Source of the DNA: Pyricularia pennisetigena
Taxonomy: Eukaryota; Ascomycota; Sordariomycetes; Magnaporthales; Pyriculariaceae
DNA length: 64,000 nt
Reading direction: 5' to 3'
Assembly: GCF_004337985.1 (NCBI RefSeq)
Contig: NC_043741.1
Coordinates: forward strand, 6,453,077 to 6,517,076
Part shown: positions 32,201-44,435 of the stretch, one piece after another
How positions within the stretch are numbered: the stretch's first letter is position 1
How the letters are laid out: the number at the start of each line of letters is the position of its first letter
Program-made: the position numbers and the translations under genes
Notes under the pieces: model-generated
Seen by the model: only the letters and a program-made list of their open reading frames with translations
Databases searched by the model: none
Told to the model about the DNA's origin: nothing

Positions 32201-35200
32201 AGTAATATAGAAAGCCACACACCTGTTCAAGTGACATTTGCGCATCATAATGCAGCCCATAGCGATCAGAGGAGTCGTGGCAAAGCCCCATTCCTCTGCT
32301 CCAAGTAGGCAGGCGATGGCAACATCACGACCAGTGCGCAGCTGACCATCGGTCTGGACAACGACACGACCACGCAGATCGTTAAGGACCAGAGTCTGGT
32401 GAGTCTCCGCCAGACCCAGCTCCCAAGGAAGACCGGCATACTTGATACCAGTCCAGCGCGACGCACCGGTGCCTCCATCGTGGCCCGAAATCAGAATGTG
32501 ATCAGCCTTGGCCTTGGCAACTCCAGAGGCGACGATACCAACACCAGTCTCGGACACGAGCTTGACAGAGACGCGAGAACGAGGACTGGAGCACTTCAGG
32601 TCGTAAATAAGCTGCTTCAGATCCTCGATACTGTAGATGTCGTGATGGGGCGGAGGTGAGATAAGTCCCACGCCGGGTGTTGAGTGACGTGTGCGCGCGA
32701 TGGACTTGGACACCTTGTGGCCGGGGAGCTCACCACCCTCGCCGGGCTTGGCACCCTGGGCCATCTTGATCTGCAGTTCATCGGAGTCGGCCAGATATGC
32801 CGAAGTGACACCAAAGCGTCCACTGGCAACCTGCTTGATAGCAGAGCGCATTGTGTCGCCATTAGGCATACGCTGAGAGCGTTCCGGGTCTTCACCGCCC
32901 TCTCCGGTGTTGGATTTGCCACCCAAGCGGTTCATGGCAACAGCCAAGGTCGAGTGCGACTCCATGGAGATGGAGCCGTAAGACATGGCGCCAGTGCAGA
33001 AGCGGCGCACAATCTCGGTCCACGGCTCGACCTGATCAATGGGAACAGGGGTAGCGTCGTCAAAGCTGAAGTCAAGCATGCCACGGAGCGTGCAAGCCTT
33101 GATCTGCTCATACTCTGACCGAGAGTAGGCCTCGTATGACTTGTCATTCTTGGTACGAACCGCATCCTGAATGTTGGCAATCGACGTAGGGTCGTTGATG
33201 TGAGGCTCTCCACCATCGCGCCAGTGGTACTCGCCTGACTCTGGGAGACCAGGAACAGTGACAGTGTGACGCGAAGGGAATCCACGCTCATGAAAACGGA
33301 AAGCATCCTCGGCAATGATCTCAAAGGTTACACCCTTGATTCGCGAGGCCGTACCTCTGAAGCAGCGTTCGACCACGCTGTCATCAACACCGAGGGCCTC
33401 AAAGATCTGAGCGCCCTTGTAACTGGCCAAGGTTGAAATTCCCATCTTGCTCATGACCTTGAGAATGCCACCATCACAAGAGTGCTTGTAGTTGTAGATG
33501 AGCATTTCGTCTGTGAGCTCCTTCTTGATGAGCTTTTCGCGGTTGAGCTTCAGAATACACTCCATAGCCAAGTAAGGGTTGACGGCGTCAGCACCATATC
33601 CAAGAAGCACACACATGTGATGAACCTCACGAGCCTCCGCGGTCTCGACAACAAGTGCAGCCATAGAACGCCACTTGTTGCTAACAAGATGATGGTGGAC
33701 CATGCCAGAAGCCAGCAGAGCAGATACAGCTACCCGATCGGCCGAGGTGTTGCGGTCAGAAAGCACAATGACGCGGTCTCGGTTCTCAATAGCAGCAGTA
33801 GTCTCGTTGCAGATGTAGTCGAGGTGCCTCATGTATCCCTCAACACCTTCTTTCTTGGGGAACGTGATATCAATGACCTTGACCGTCCACTCAGGGTACA
33901 GCTTAGGCATGTTCTTAATCGCATTGAACTCCGGAATCGAGAGAATAGGGCTTGGGAGCAGAAGTCTTCCGCATTGCGAAGCATCCATCTCCAGGAGGTT
34001 ACCCTGCGGGCCCACGTAGCACTCGAGAGACATAACGACAGACTCTCGGATGGGATCAATAGGCGGGTTGGTGACCTGGGCGAAAAGCTGCCTGAAGTAC
34101 TCGTATAGAAGGTGAGGTGCCTGGGAAAGACAGGCAAGCGGTGAGTCGTTGCCCATGGAGCCCAACGCCTCCTTCTCATCCTGTGCCATTGGAGCAAGCA
34201 GCAAGCTAACCTGCTCAAAGGTGTATCCAAATGCATGCAGCATAGGATCCTCCTGAAGAGCGGTGGCGTCAGGCTTGGCCTCGAGTTGAATAGTCTTGTC
34301 CTGTGCGATTGAGTCAACGAGAGTCGGAAGGCTGATAAGCTCCTTGTCCAACCAAGAGCGGAAGTCCTGGCGACTCGAAACAGCCGCCTTGAGTTCGCTG
34401 TCGTCGATGATGCGCCCTGCGACAGTGTCCACCAAAAGCATCTTTCCAGGCTGGAGACGGCCTTTCTGAATGACCCTTTCTGGGTCGACAGGAATAGTGC
34501 CGACCTCGGAAGCGCAGATTATGCGGTCGTCATCCATGACGTAGAAACGGCAGGGCCTGAGTCCGTTGCGGTCCAGATTGGCACCGCAGAAGCGGCCATC
34601 TGCGAAAGTGAAAAGGGCAGGGCCGTCCCAGGGTTCCATTTGACAAGCAGCCCATTCGTAAAATGCAGCCTTCTTGGGATCCATGTGGTCGTTACCCTGC
34701 CATGCCTCGGGGACCATCAGCATGACAGCCTCTGGAAGAGACAGCACGCCGTTGATCGTGAGCAGCTCAAGCACGTTGTCAAAAGCAGCAGAGTCCGAAC
34801 CGCCGTCCTCAACGATGGGGTAAAGCAGCTCAAGTTCGTCACCAAAGATGTCAGATTGCATGACACCCTCGCGAGCACGCATCCAGTTCTTGTTTCCGCG
34901 CAGAGTGTTGATCTCGCCTATGGGATGCACAAGCAATACGTTAGATACTACTGGCCGTGCATCACGTCTTGATTCGCACTAGCAAAAGACTTACCGTTGT
35001 GAGCAGCCCAGCGAAGAGGCTGTGCACGATCCCAAGAGGGGAAAGTGTTGGTAGAGAAACGCGAGTGGACGAGGGCAAAGTGAGCCTCGTAATCCGCATT
35101 GACCAAATCATGATAGTACTCATAGACTTGCACAGGCGCTAGCTGACCCTTGTAGACAATGTTCTTGTTCGACAGCGAACAGAGGTAAAACCAGTTCTGA

Positions 35201-36091
35201 AGCCCAATGGTGTGCGTGGCCCGCTTTCGCAGAACGTACAACTGCCTCTCAAACAGTCTCTCATCGAATTTCTCGGGATCAGTCGTCTCGGGGGCATTTC
35301 CGGCACCATAGGCTGAGGTGAGAACAACAAAAGGCTGCATGATGATGGGCTCTCGGGACTTGGCAGCAGGGCCAAGAAGAGTAGAGTCGACGGGAGGCTC
35401 TCGCCATCCCAAAACACGGAGTCCAAGTGACTCGGCAATGTCTTCCAATTGCCGCTTGGACTCGTGGAGCGTCTCTTGATCAGGTTTAAAAAACAGGTTA
35501 CCAACAGCATACTGGCCCAGAGGGGGCAGCTTGATGTCCACCTCGCGCTCAAAGTTCTTGATGAAAAACTTGTGAGGAATAGAGGTCATAACACCGGCAC
35601 CATCGCCATCTCTCGCGTCAGAACCAACAGCACCTCTATGGGTCATGTTACACAGCAGGTTGCGTGCTGTATTTGAAGAGCTGTTAGCAGCATTCCCAGA
35701 GCGATCTGGCATGGTCAGAATTAGGGTGGAAACCTACCATCGCTAACGATTTTGTGGCTTGGCTTGCCCTTGATGTGGCTTCAAGTGTTGTCTGTCAGTC
35801 ATCGCACTTTAAACTGTTGGGCTCTTGGCGGGTCTTACCATGCAAAGCCTACACCACAAGCATCTTTTTCCAAATCAGGATCATAGAGACCCCTGGGAAG
35901 AAAGTCAGTATTTTCGAAATACAGAAACAAAAATCGACTTTCATAGCCAATACTGATAATACGGACTGTTTCACGGGGAGAGCTCCTGCCCAGGAGGAGT
36001 TATTCTCCGTTTGATATTCATAAGGATGATATTCATTGCTTTCAGCCTCGATGTGCGTCTGTCGATCGTCAAAATCCGCCGTCAGGCCCAT
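29203..36091 (-). CDS. GLT1: Glutamate synthase [NADH] (GOGAT)
   Basis: Eight exons: 36091-35967, 35892-35839, 35778-35738, 35666-34995, 34917-32223, 32116-30661, 30590-29425 and 29350-29203, giving 2118 residues, the usual length. It makes two glutamates from glutamine and 2-oxoglutarate with NADH. The first 53 residues form a propeptide; Cys54 ([10 protein letters not shown]) is the glutaminase nucleophile, and [20 protein letters not shown] follows. The FMN/synthase part contains the 3Fe-4S ligands C-x5-C-x4-C ([16 protein letters not shown]), created across intron 5. The beta-like part has 4Fe-4S cysteines ([25 protein letters not shown]), a FAD site ([14 protein letters not shown]) and a NAD site ([12 protein letters not shown]). 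All eight exons join in frame. The 5' end is split into exons of 54 and 41 nt around the nucleophile. No truncation is seen. Confidence 0.96.
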
Positions 36092-39000
36092 GCTAGGCAA
36101 GCTTGAGTAAGTTACCGAGACCGCGGCGATTTTGATGTTCCGAGGGTATCGGGTATCTGAAATTTGTATAATAGCAAATGCTGCAGAGTCTGTTAGCTTG
36201 AGTCGGTATTTGATACACCTAGTAAAAGAGTGCAATGATGTTTCTGGCACGAGCCCGTTCACTTGCTAATAAAAGGGAGAAGTGACAAATAATGGTAAGA
36301 ACAAAAAGTGGGCGATCGGGGACAAACAAAGCGACGGGTAGCCTAGCATATGCAACAAGGTCTATAACTCTCGCCGGACCCGCTTACGGCGGGGCTACAC
36401 CAGGAACAAACAGACTTTAGCTGGCACCAAACGTTTGACTAGCAGCGGGAGGGGGTTCTTGGGCAGTCAGGGAGCCTTTGAACTGACTCTTTATTTCTGC
36501 GGTTTGGGATGGGGAGGAAATCTGAGGCTAAGGGGGAGAGGGAGGCTTCGATGGTGAGCTTAATCAGGCACTGCCCAACTTTGGCAATGCATTTATTAGT
36601 GGATGTCCCGGGATTGATAGACCAAACTCTCGGGCAAGTACTGAACGATATCGTCCCGATTTCCTTCCACGATAATTTTATGCCTGGGCTCTTTTCAAGC
36701 TGGCAGAACCAGCAGATTGAAGAAAAGTCCCGCGCTTCCGGTAGGATATGAACTGTAAAAGTGGGTAGGGCAGGCTTCACGATTGTGATTTGTGAATTTG
36801 ATAAGCAGCTAGCATATCTGCAGGGTCTAGCGCCGCCACCGGGCCGCCCCCTGCTCGCACTCCTTTGCTTTAGGCGCGCAGTCTGTGCACTAGCACAACT
36901 CTAGCGAAGTGTTCGGTTATCTTGGGCCATCCGTAAGAGGTCGAGACATGGGTTCGATTGTGGTGGTGGGTGGCTGGAATTCTTTGAACCACTGTTGTCG
37001 ACTATGGCGGGGTTGCCAGAACCAGCCAACAGAGTTTTGTGCGCAGCTTTTGAGTTCGCGCCCGACTTCAGGCTGGTTTCCGTCGCGCTCTCAACCGATA
37101 TAGGACCAGACTTTGGACGAGGCAAGCACAGCCGTCTGCGAACAAAATTCACAGACATCGGTTGAATTCGTATTTCTCGACGGCGCCAGAATATCGTGTA
37201 ACCATAAGTCTTCTATGATCTTTTTTTTTTTTTTTCCTCAATGACCATGACGTCGGGTTCGAACGGATGTGCAGCTGCCATGCTACTCTGCCTGCGTAAA
37301 AGCTCCACTTTGGCGCATGCTTGTGAATGAAAACAGTGCCATTGGGCCAGAAAGACACGAGGCTCCCTGCACAACTAGTACAGCCAGCCCAGCGATCCTG
37401 GTATAGGAGCGCGGGTTGAAAGATAAGGTACGGAGGGCCGACTGCTCGGGAGGTCTGCTATCGACCGATGGCTCAACAGGAAGTGTGGCTTTTGATACAA
37501 CTTACCAAAGTCAAGAGAGGCAAGTCCACTCGACGGTGTTGTTGGTGGTGGTGATCAAAGTCGGCTCTGCTTCCGCCGTCCCAACCAACGGCGTGCAGTG
37601 TGCCTCTGGCGAAGTAGTCGAGTTACGTAGAAGTGAAGAGCCTAGGGGCTCAAGTCGGGTCTCTGTATAGAGCGTGTCGAACCAGTAGTGAGGTCTCGCG
37701 AGACAGGGCCGGTCCGTCAGGTATCAAAAGAGGTGTGTGGGTGGTGGGAAAAAGGTGAACCCTAACTTCACGCGAGGAAGGGCGAGGGGGTTTCTCTTTA
37801 TTTACCTGGGAAGGCGACGGAGGTTCACTACTATGGAGTTTCCTCTCCAGTATCCGGAAATCGGACGGTGGGAACCTGAGAGTGCAAGGGCCAGGGTTCA
37901 GGGGTGGATCATTCAGCAGGGTTGCAAAGAAATAAAAAGCCGCTTCAAATTGACGTAGGTCACATTTCTTTTCCTTGCCAAGGCTCGATTCGCCCAACTC
38001 CAAGTGGGGGAGGGGGCGTGGGTTACAGTGAATGGGGTGAGAGTTGACCCGGTAGGGGTGAAGCCTCGGGAATTTGCGCTCGCAACTAGAATACCAACAG
38101 CACCACTAGTCTACAGTAGTGAGGGCGAATTAACAATCAAGCCTCGAGCATGCTGCTTGAGTAAGACAAAAAGATAGGTATTTACTGCACTGGGTAGATG
38201 TTTTCCGATCTTGGCACACAGTTACGATTTACATCTAAAGCTCGCCAGCCTCGAGCCCGATGGGAGTACGCTCTTCGTCTCCGTTATTACTGATTCGAGC
38301 ACGAAGCATATTATGGTTTCGAGCTTCTTGTGCTCGTACGACAAAGTAGCTTGCAGGCTTGGCGAAAATATTCAAAGGTTCCCTGGCTCATGTGCAATAT
38401 TTTCTTCAGTATCGGCCCTCAGTAATAGCTCGTCAGTTTTCCGGTGCCATTGAGGGTTCATTACCGCAATATCAATCTCCAAATGCACTTTGTTGCTTAT
38501 AATGGCAACAACAAGGAAAAACTCGTACCCAGAAGTACGCATCGCCAACCCCTCACCGCCTGGTCGGCGATCAGGGAAAAGCTGGTTAAGATTTTCGGAA
38601 GCCATTTACCTACCAACTGCGTACCTTACCCTACTAAAAGGACTACGTATGAATATACACTAGGCGCGGTGCTTGCAAGGACCAATCCAGTGAGTAATTA
38701 ATGGGAAACAAGAGCTTCACTTGGTCACTCCCAACCAACTTTCAAAGTTCCCATTCGAGCCGCATGCAGACCCATATTGGCTGGCGCCTTTCAACCATGT
38801 CATGGATGACCTATCCCACCATTTCACGCCCTACCCATTTTTCTACGTCTTGCCAATTGTATTTACAGAGACCACGTTGATGCATGATGGGGTTAATAGA
38901 CTCCTGGTCCTGTTTTCTTGCAGTTCTCCGTGCAGAGTATTTGTCCCCTTACCCTACCTTGCCTACGCACCCCACACATGCAGACCCATGTCAATTGTTT

Positions 39001-41814
39001 TAAGCGATTCTGCTTACAGGGGCCTTCCCACACACCTCCAGCACCCCGTGTTAAGAGAAAAATTAACGACGCCTGCAGTCTACCAACCTGGCCAATCATG
39101 CTCAGCCATTTCAAAGCCAGCCAGCCTACACACTCCGATTTCGGGCGGGGTGTCGGGGCAAAACCGCATTGGAGGGAAGGGGGCAAGGGCAATAAAACGA
39201 GAGCTCGATGTAACCCGAGGGTTTTGTTTTACGGGCTCTGCCTATTGGCTGAGAGGTTTGAGTATGTCCTAGATATTTGTAGTTTTTTTTTTTTTTTTTT
39301 TTTTTTTTCTCGTCATTCGCCTCTTTATGGCAAGCGCGGCGTTTGGAGTTATCAAAAGCGGTTGGCTTTGGCNNNNNNNNNNNGTTTTTTTTCCAGAGCC
39401 ACCTCCAGATTGTATGCATGGGCGTGTTCTTGAACTGGACCGAACGCACTGTGATTCCCATCTTATTGGGTACCCCCACGGACGGCTTAACAGAGCGATC
39501 GCATTGCATCTTACGGCTGCATGCACACCTATAAAATAAGAAAAAGAAAGCATCAGGCCAATTGGGATAACACGTAACTCTCCGATATATTCCATGCGAC
39601 GTTGTACGTGGTACAATGTTGTATCGTGGCGATAAATGTGGTTCAAGTGCCGGATCGGATCTTGCGTTTGAATTGAAACTGCAATGAACTAATAACACTA
39701 AGAGAAGTTCGTGTCTCACGTCTACGTGCGATCGTGTACCCGCACCACAGAGCGCCGTCGCTGTAAATTGCCGTTTCGTTACGGTTGAGTAGAGTGGTAC
39801 AAGCCTTTTTGAGCCGTCCTTGACGCCGTGCACCCTGCCTGCTGGCTGCAAGAGATGCATCCTTCACCCCCAGGCTAGTGTGCTCAATGCAACTTGCCCG
39901 CACCACCACCCCGATTTACCATTCCATCTAAACATCTTTTTGGGGCTAATGTCCTCGTGAGGGGTGTCCCCCAATCTGCAAGCATGAGCCAAGGCTTTTG
40001 CTAAAAGGTTTGACATCGACATTGAAAGTGGCGTTTAGCCAATCATAACACCGGCCCTGTAGCCTTACCCACCGCCAACGCTATCAAGAGAACAGGCTAT
40101 CAAACTGTGTCTGGGAGATAAGAAAAAATGTGACACCACCCTTCGATTCAGAGCTCTCTTTTGGCCCAACCTGATTCGCTCCCCGCGGAATAATTTGCAA
40201 GCCCGTGGTCTACGGAGTAGTTAGTTTGCTAGCCCTCGCCCGATAGTCCAATATGCGAGCAGCACAGTGGCATGCGAGGTTGAACCGAGACATTGGCACA
40301 CGACCGGCTGGCGGGGGGCGTCTGTTGAACCGGGCGAACGGTTTGGACGTTGTCGTTTTGCAGCCAACTAGACCTGCCTAACCCACCATCATTTGCTTTT
40401 TCTGTAAAAGATGTCTATCTACCCACGATATAAGCATGAACCTTGAATGTAATAGTAGAGCAGCACACGCAGTAGTCGGATGTGAGGCATCGGCTGAATT
40501 GCTTGCAGGAGGCGACTATGGATCACCGAGATCTTAGCTTGCTGGGATTAGGCCCTTGACAATCCGTGCAAATAATAACATCGACCATGGATGACACCTT
40601 TGATTTGCGACATCGGCTTCTTTCCCACATGCGCACTGATGCTTACTCCATCATGCCATTGCATGCAACGAATTGTCCGACGTCTGGCCGGGCTTGTGGA
40701 CACAGGACGAATATTTTTTGTTAATTCCGAATTTACCCGACATTTATCGTCTCATCCAGACTCGGTGGAGGTCAAATGGGCGGTGCAGGACACTCCGCAA
40801 TCTCCCGCGTGCAAAATGAGAATGGTGAGAAAGGGGCTTGTTGAGTCGTCCAGTCTAGAGCGTCTCCATGCTTCAAATGTGTGGGTGTCATACTAGTACG
40901 TATATTTCTGCTTTGAGGCCTGTCGCCCTCGTGCCAACTCATTCATTACGTGACGGAAAGGGTTACGGTGACAAATAGGTTCCTGGCAAAATTTGGGAGG
41001 CTGTTCCCCCCATCCACTTTCGCCCAACTGCCGGGAAGAGAGCGAATTCAGGCAATAAAGGATCTCTCGGCGACTCCCGAGTCATTGACCCGAGGTGTGT
41101 GGAGGTGTACACGGGGAACATTCACCAGGCTTTGATTGGATATACCGAGGGGCGACAAATGCTCGGTTACCAAGTATTAGAGAGGTTTCCAGGTTCCTAG
41201 ACGGGGCCAGGATCGACTTGTGTATGGCCGCGCCTCTTTATGAGTCAACTAAGAATCATAGCCGGGATCATGCATTTGGTTCTTGATCTTCCATGAGCTC
41301 CTGCATCGGAAGGTGCGGAATTTCTGATCCTTTTTTGGATTTTGTGTCCAGACGCCAGAAATTTCACATGCGAGCAGATGTGAATTGCAAGGGTCGAGAC
41401 TGGTCCAAGTGTCCCAGCTGAGGGGTTCTGTTGGACCCCCCTTTTGCAGGGGTGTTGGAATGGGTTATGGTAGACGCGCGCCTGCGCTAAATTCAATGCG
41501 GGGTAGGAGAACATAACAAACAAGCAGTTGGAGTTTGTCTCCAAAACGCGGTTCAAGCGTCAATCAACGCGACTCGGTTGACACTGATAGAAACGTCATC
41601 TCCTGGGAGCAGCTTTGCCACGGTACCACTGAGTCCGCCTTTCACAACGATCCCACCTTCTATACGAGCATCGCTTCAAATTGGTTTTTCCCTATTGCGA
41701 CGTGCCTGCTTTTCTCGGAGTTACTGTTGTCTCCCAATCGGCCGGGCAAAAGGCTTTAGTGAAAACCACGCAGGCTGCCTTGCGCTAGCTGGCTCTGTGC
41801 AGCCACTCGTCAAG
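36092..41814. other. 5.7-kb gene-poor region with an assembly gap
   Basis: Open frames are short and mutually overlapping on both strands, and none gives a domain, signal peptide or convincing exon chain. It includes a T26 run at 39283-39308, another T-run at 37219-37234 and 11 N at 39373-39383. The base composition is mixed rather than AT-rich, so it is not an obvious RIP-degraded island. The first ~500 bp upstream of 36091 should hold the GLT1 promoter. No transposase or reverse-transcriptase remnant is recognisable. Confidence 0.5.
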
Positions 41815-43074
41815 ATGTTCTCCATGGTACTTCCAGAACTGATGCCTCACGACGTATGCACCTGTATATCCTGAAGCACGGAATCCAAAAAAAAGAAGTC
41901 TCTGCCATTTTGGGACACAGCTGACCCGAGTTACAATCCGCAGTCCCACGCCCTGTGGTACTCGTCGTCCCGCGCCCCAATCCCATCCTCATTTCTCGAC
42001 CCAGCTCAGAATCCCAACGGTCACCTGACCAATGAGGGTCTCCAAGATGGGAATTCGGGCTTGCAAAACCGCCGCCAGGGCGCCGCTGCAGTCGAGCGTA
42101 GCGCATTGGCCCGGCTGCGGGCGGATGAAGCCCTGCAGGAACGGAGGAGACATAACGTGGGTAACTTTGGCGCAACATGGCTCAAGCCGCCAGGCATAAC
42201 CAAGTCGCTCTACCAGCTGCGTGAGGAGCGGCGCGAGGCCGAAGAGCACGCCGAGGCGATGCGGCGTGAGCAGCTTGCGCAGCAACTCGCTGAGGCTGAG
42301 GCCGATGGGGAGGGCCTGGTGGAGGGTGAGGGCGATGTCATGGACGAGGCCGAGGACGGCGCTGAGGATGCTGGCGAGGCACCGGTCGAGAGGGACTTGG
42401 ACGACGAGATCCCGGATGCGGATGAGGGCTTTGGCTACGATGGGGCCACTACGACGAGCGAAGAAGACGACGGCGAGAACAGTGATGACACGGACAGCGA
42501 AGGATCAAGCCCCGGCCGGGTCAGCATTGGTGGCGCGGTCCAAAGAACATCAGATGCTCATGCAACCGCACAGCAGAGGAGGGAGCTACGTCAAGTTGTT
42601 GCCACGGAGGATCGATTCCTTGGGATGATGTCGCGTGGCCAGGCGGCAAACAATCAGGAAGACGACATGTACCCCGGCGCGGATGACGAAGTTGACGATG
42701 AGGAAGCTGCCGAGATGCTACAGGAAGACGACCTGATCCATGCTTCCTACGACAACGGCGGTCTGGACGATGGTCTGGACATGGACATGGACGGCGATCT
42801 TGACGACGAGATCCCCGAGGCAGAGAGCGGTGGTTATGAGCACACCGACAGCGACGCCTCGTTAACTAGCAGTGATGAGGACGAGGACGGTCCGGCTGAA
42901 ACCAGCTTTGCGCAAGGCCACCCGTCCGCGTCATCACAGTTCAGGAGCGTCAACTTAAGAGGCCAGGGGCAGTATGGGAACCCCAGAGCCAGTTTGGACT
43001 TGAGTAGTGTTCTTTCTCGCGATGGAAGCAGTCTGCCTGGCAGCAGCAGTCCCCAAGTCCGGAGGCTACCTTGA
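41815..43074 (+). CDS. APC15: Anaphase-promoting complex subunit 15 (Apc15/Mnd2-like)
   Basis: Two exons, 41815-41853 and 41944-43074, give 389 residues. The join produces the typical Apc15 start: MFSMVLPELMPHD from exon 1, then SHALWYSSSRAPIP. Next come RLRADEALQERRRHNVGNFG and TWLKPPGITKSLYQLREERR near residues 70-115, the conserved core. The rest is a long acidic, low-complexity tail (repeated Asp/Glu-rich motifs such as DDEIPDADEGFGYD and DDEIPEAESGGYE, which resemble each other). Apc15/Mnd2 acts in the APC/C ubiquitin ligase platform and controls turnover of the mitotic checkpoint complex. The intron is 90 nt (gtatgc / CTGAC / ccgcag). Without exon 1 the protein would lack its start, which supports the splice. 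Confidence 0.88.
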
Positions 43075-43463
43075 AGAAACATATGAGAGAAGGCAGGAGA
43101 TACGCAAACAGTGCGCATATCTGGCTAGGGATGAGTGGTTCAGAAACGACATCATAATCATGGCTTGGGAGTTCTTGTATACTTATGATTGTGGATGAAG
43201 CATAGACCAAAGACAACGAAAGCATAAATACCCATTCAAGATTATCAATCATAAGGATCAGATCAACGTAGTGATGGTTCGTGACCTCATCGGAAAATGA
43301 AGATGCCCATGAGACTGTTGCCTATATAACCAAACTCCGCAAAACTCCGGTGGCCTTCTGTTCTTACAGTGTAGTTATGTGATACAGCGCGAGCCCTTCC
43401 ACCCTGGCCTAAAGGAGATGTCGGTGACAGTATATTCTCCTACTGGGCAGTATGCAAGCCTCT
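43075..43463. other. Convergent 3' flanks
   Basis: This is a 389-bp spacer between APC15 (+) and BET1 (-). Nothing else is seen. Confidence 0.5.
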
Positions 43464-44435
43464 TCAGAACAGCCAAACGTATATGAACAACATAGCAACG
43501 ACAGCAAAGAAGCCTAGCCACACCTTCCAGCCCACTCCGGTCCTTTCGGCCATCACCATCATCCTGTTCATAGTACCGCGCAGTCGTAGTCGGGTCGTGT
43601 CGAAGCTGTCGTTCATCTTTTCAGCAAGAGCTGATGATTCTCTGATCTCATCGCCAATGGCCACCGTCATCTAAGTCCATAACTACGTGTCAGCGGGAGG
43701 CCCGGTTGCGACCAAAGGGTTTCCCTGGGTCAAAACTCACATCCTTCAATATCCTGACTTTCCCCATGATCCCTTCAACCTGGGAATCGTTCTGGCTCTC
43801 AAGCTCATTGAGTACCGCATCGCTGTACTGTCCCCTGCAAAGCACAACCAGCCATTAGCCTCGGATGTGTTCCATTTCTTCCCGTGTTACCACTCCTCCC
43901 CATGACAAAAGAGCCAAACCAAACCAACCTCTTGTTTGGTGTTGCGGGACGGTACGACGAGCCCTGGACGCCCAGGTGGCTCGATGCAGGTCCGCCGGGG
44001 TATCCATAGCCGGCGGCGGCACGGTTCGGACTCGGACTGGGACGACGGTTACTGTCGGCGCCACCGTTGTACCCCTCGAACAGGGCGCTGCGCGGATCGC
44101 GCTGGTGCAGCGACGAGGGACCGAATCTACTGCGACGGCCGGGCAAAAACGGGTGGCGTGTTAGAAGAGACACTTGGACCTTCAATGACGTAGTAGGTTT
44201 TAAAAAAAGACGTGCTGCGACCAGCGCACCGTTTTCAAGTCTGCATGCTTTATTTGTATAGCTTTCATTCGCGAATTGCACAAAGGCAATCCGGTTGAGG
44301 AGCGCTGTGCATTTGATACTTGCGGTTGCGACAAGTCACAGCCGCAAACCGTTTGCCAAGGTTCGCGGTCGCTGTCTTATCGCCGGAATATGAAGAGAGG
44401 CTGGCGCGTTGGGACAAAACTCACCTAGAAGCCAT
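43464..44435 (-). CDS. BET1: ER-Golgi Qc-SNARE Bet1
   Basis: Four exons, 44435-44425, 44129-43929, 43834-43741 and 43670-43464, give 170 residues. The N-terminal ~70 residues are Ser/Pro/Arg/Gly-rich and disordered. The SNARE motif (residues about 75-135) contains QYSDAVLNELESQNDSQVEG, MGKVRILKDM, AIGDEIRESSALAEKMNDSF and NRMMVMAER. A C-terminal membrane anchor follows (WKVWLGFFAVVAMLFIYVWLF). Bet1 pairs with Sed5, Bos1 and Sec22 in ER-to-Golgi vesicle fusion. The first exon holds only ATGGCTTCTAG and is followed by a 295-nt intron, the longest in the window. All junctions keep frame. Being tail-anchored, it is a potential client of the Get1 pathway also encoded in this window. Confidence 0.92.

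Noticed and set aside
36940..37270. GGTTCGA motifs that could be tRNA B boxes on either strand
   Set aside because: No matching A box, anticodon stem or acceptor stem at the right distance.
38721..39272. 183-codon plus-strand frame in the gene-poor region
   Set aside because: No ATG-supported start, no domain, overlapping alternatives; ends near the T26 run.
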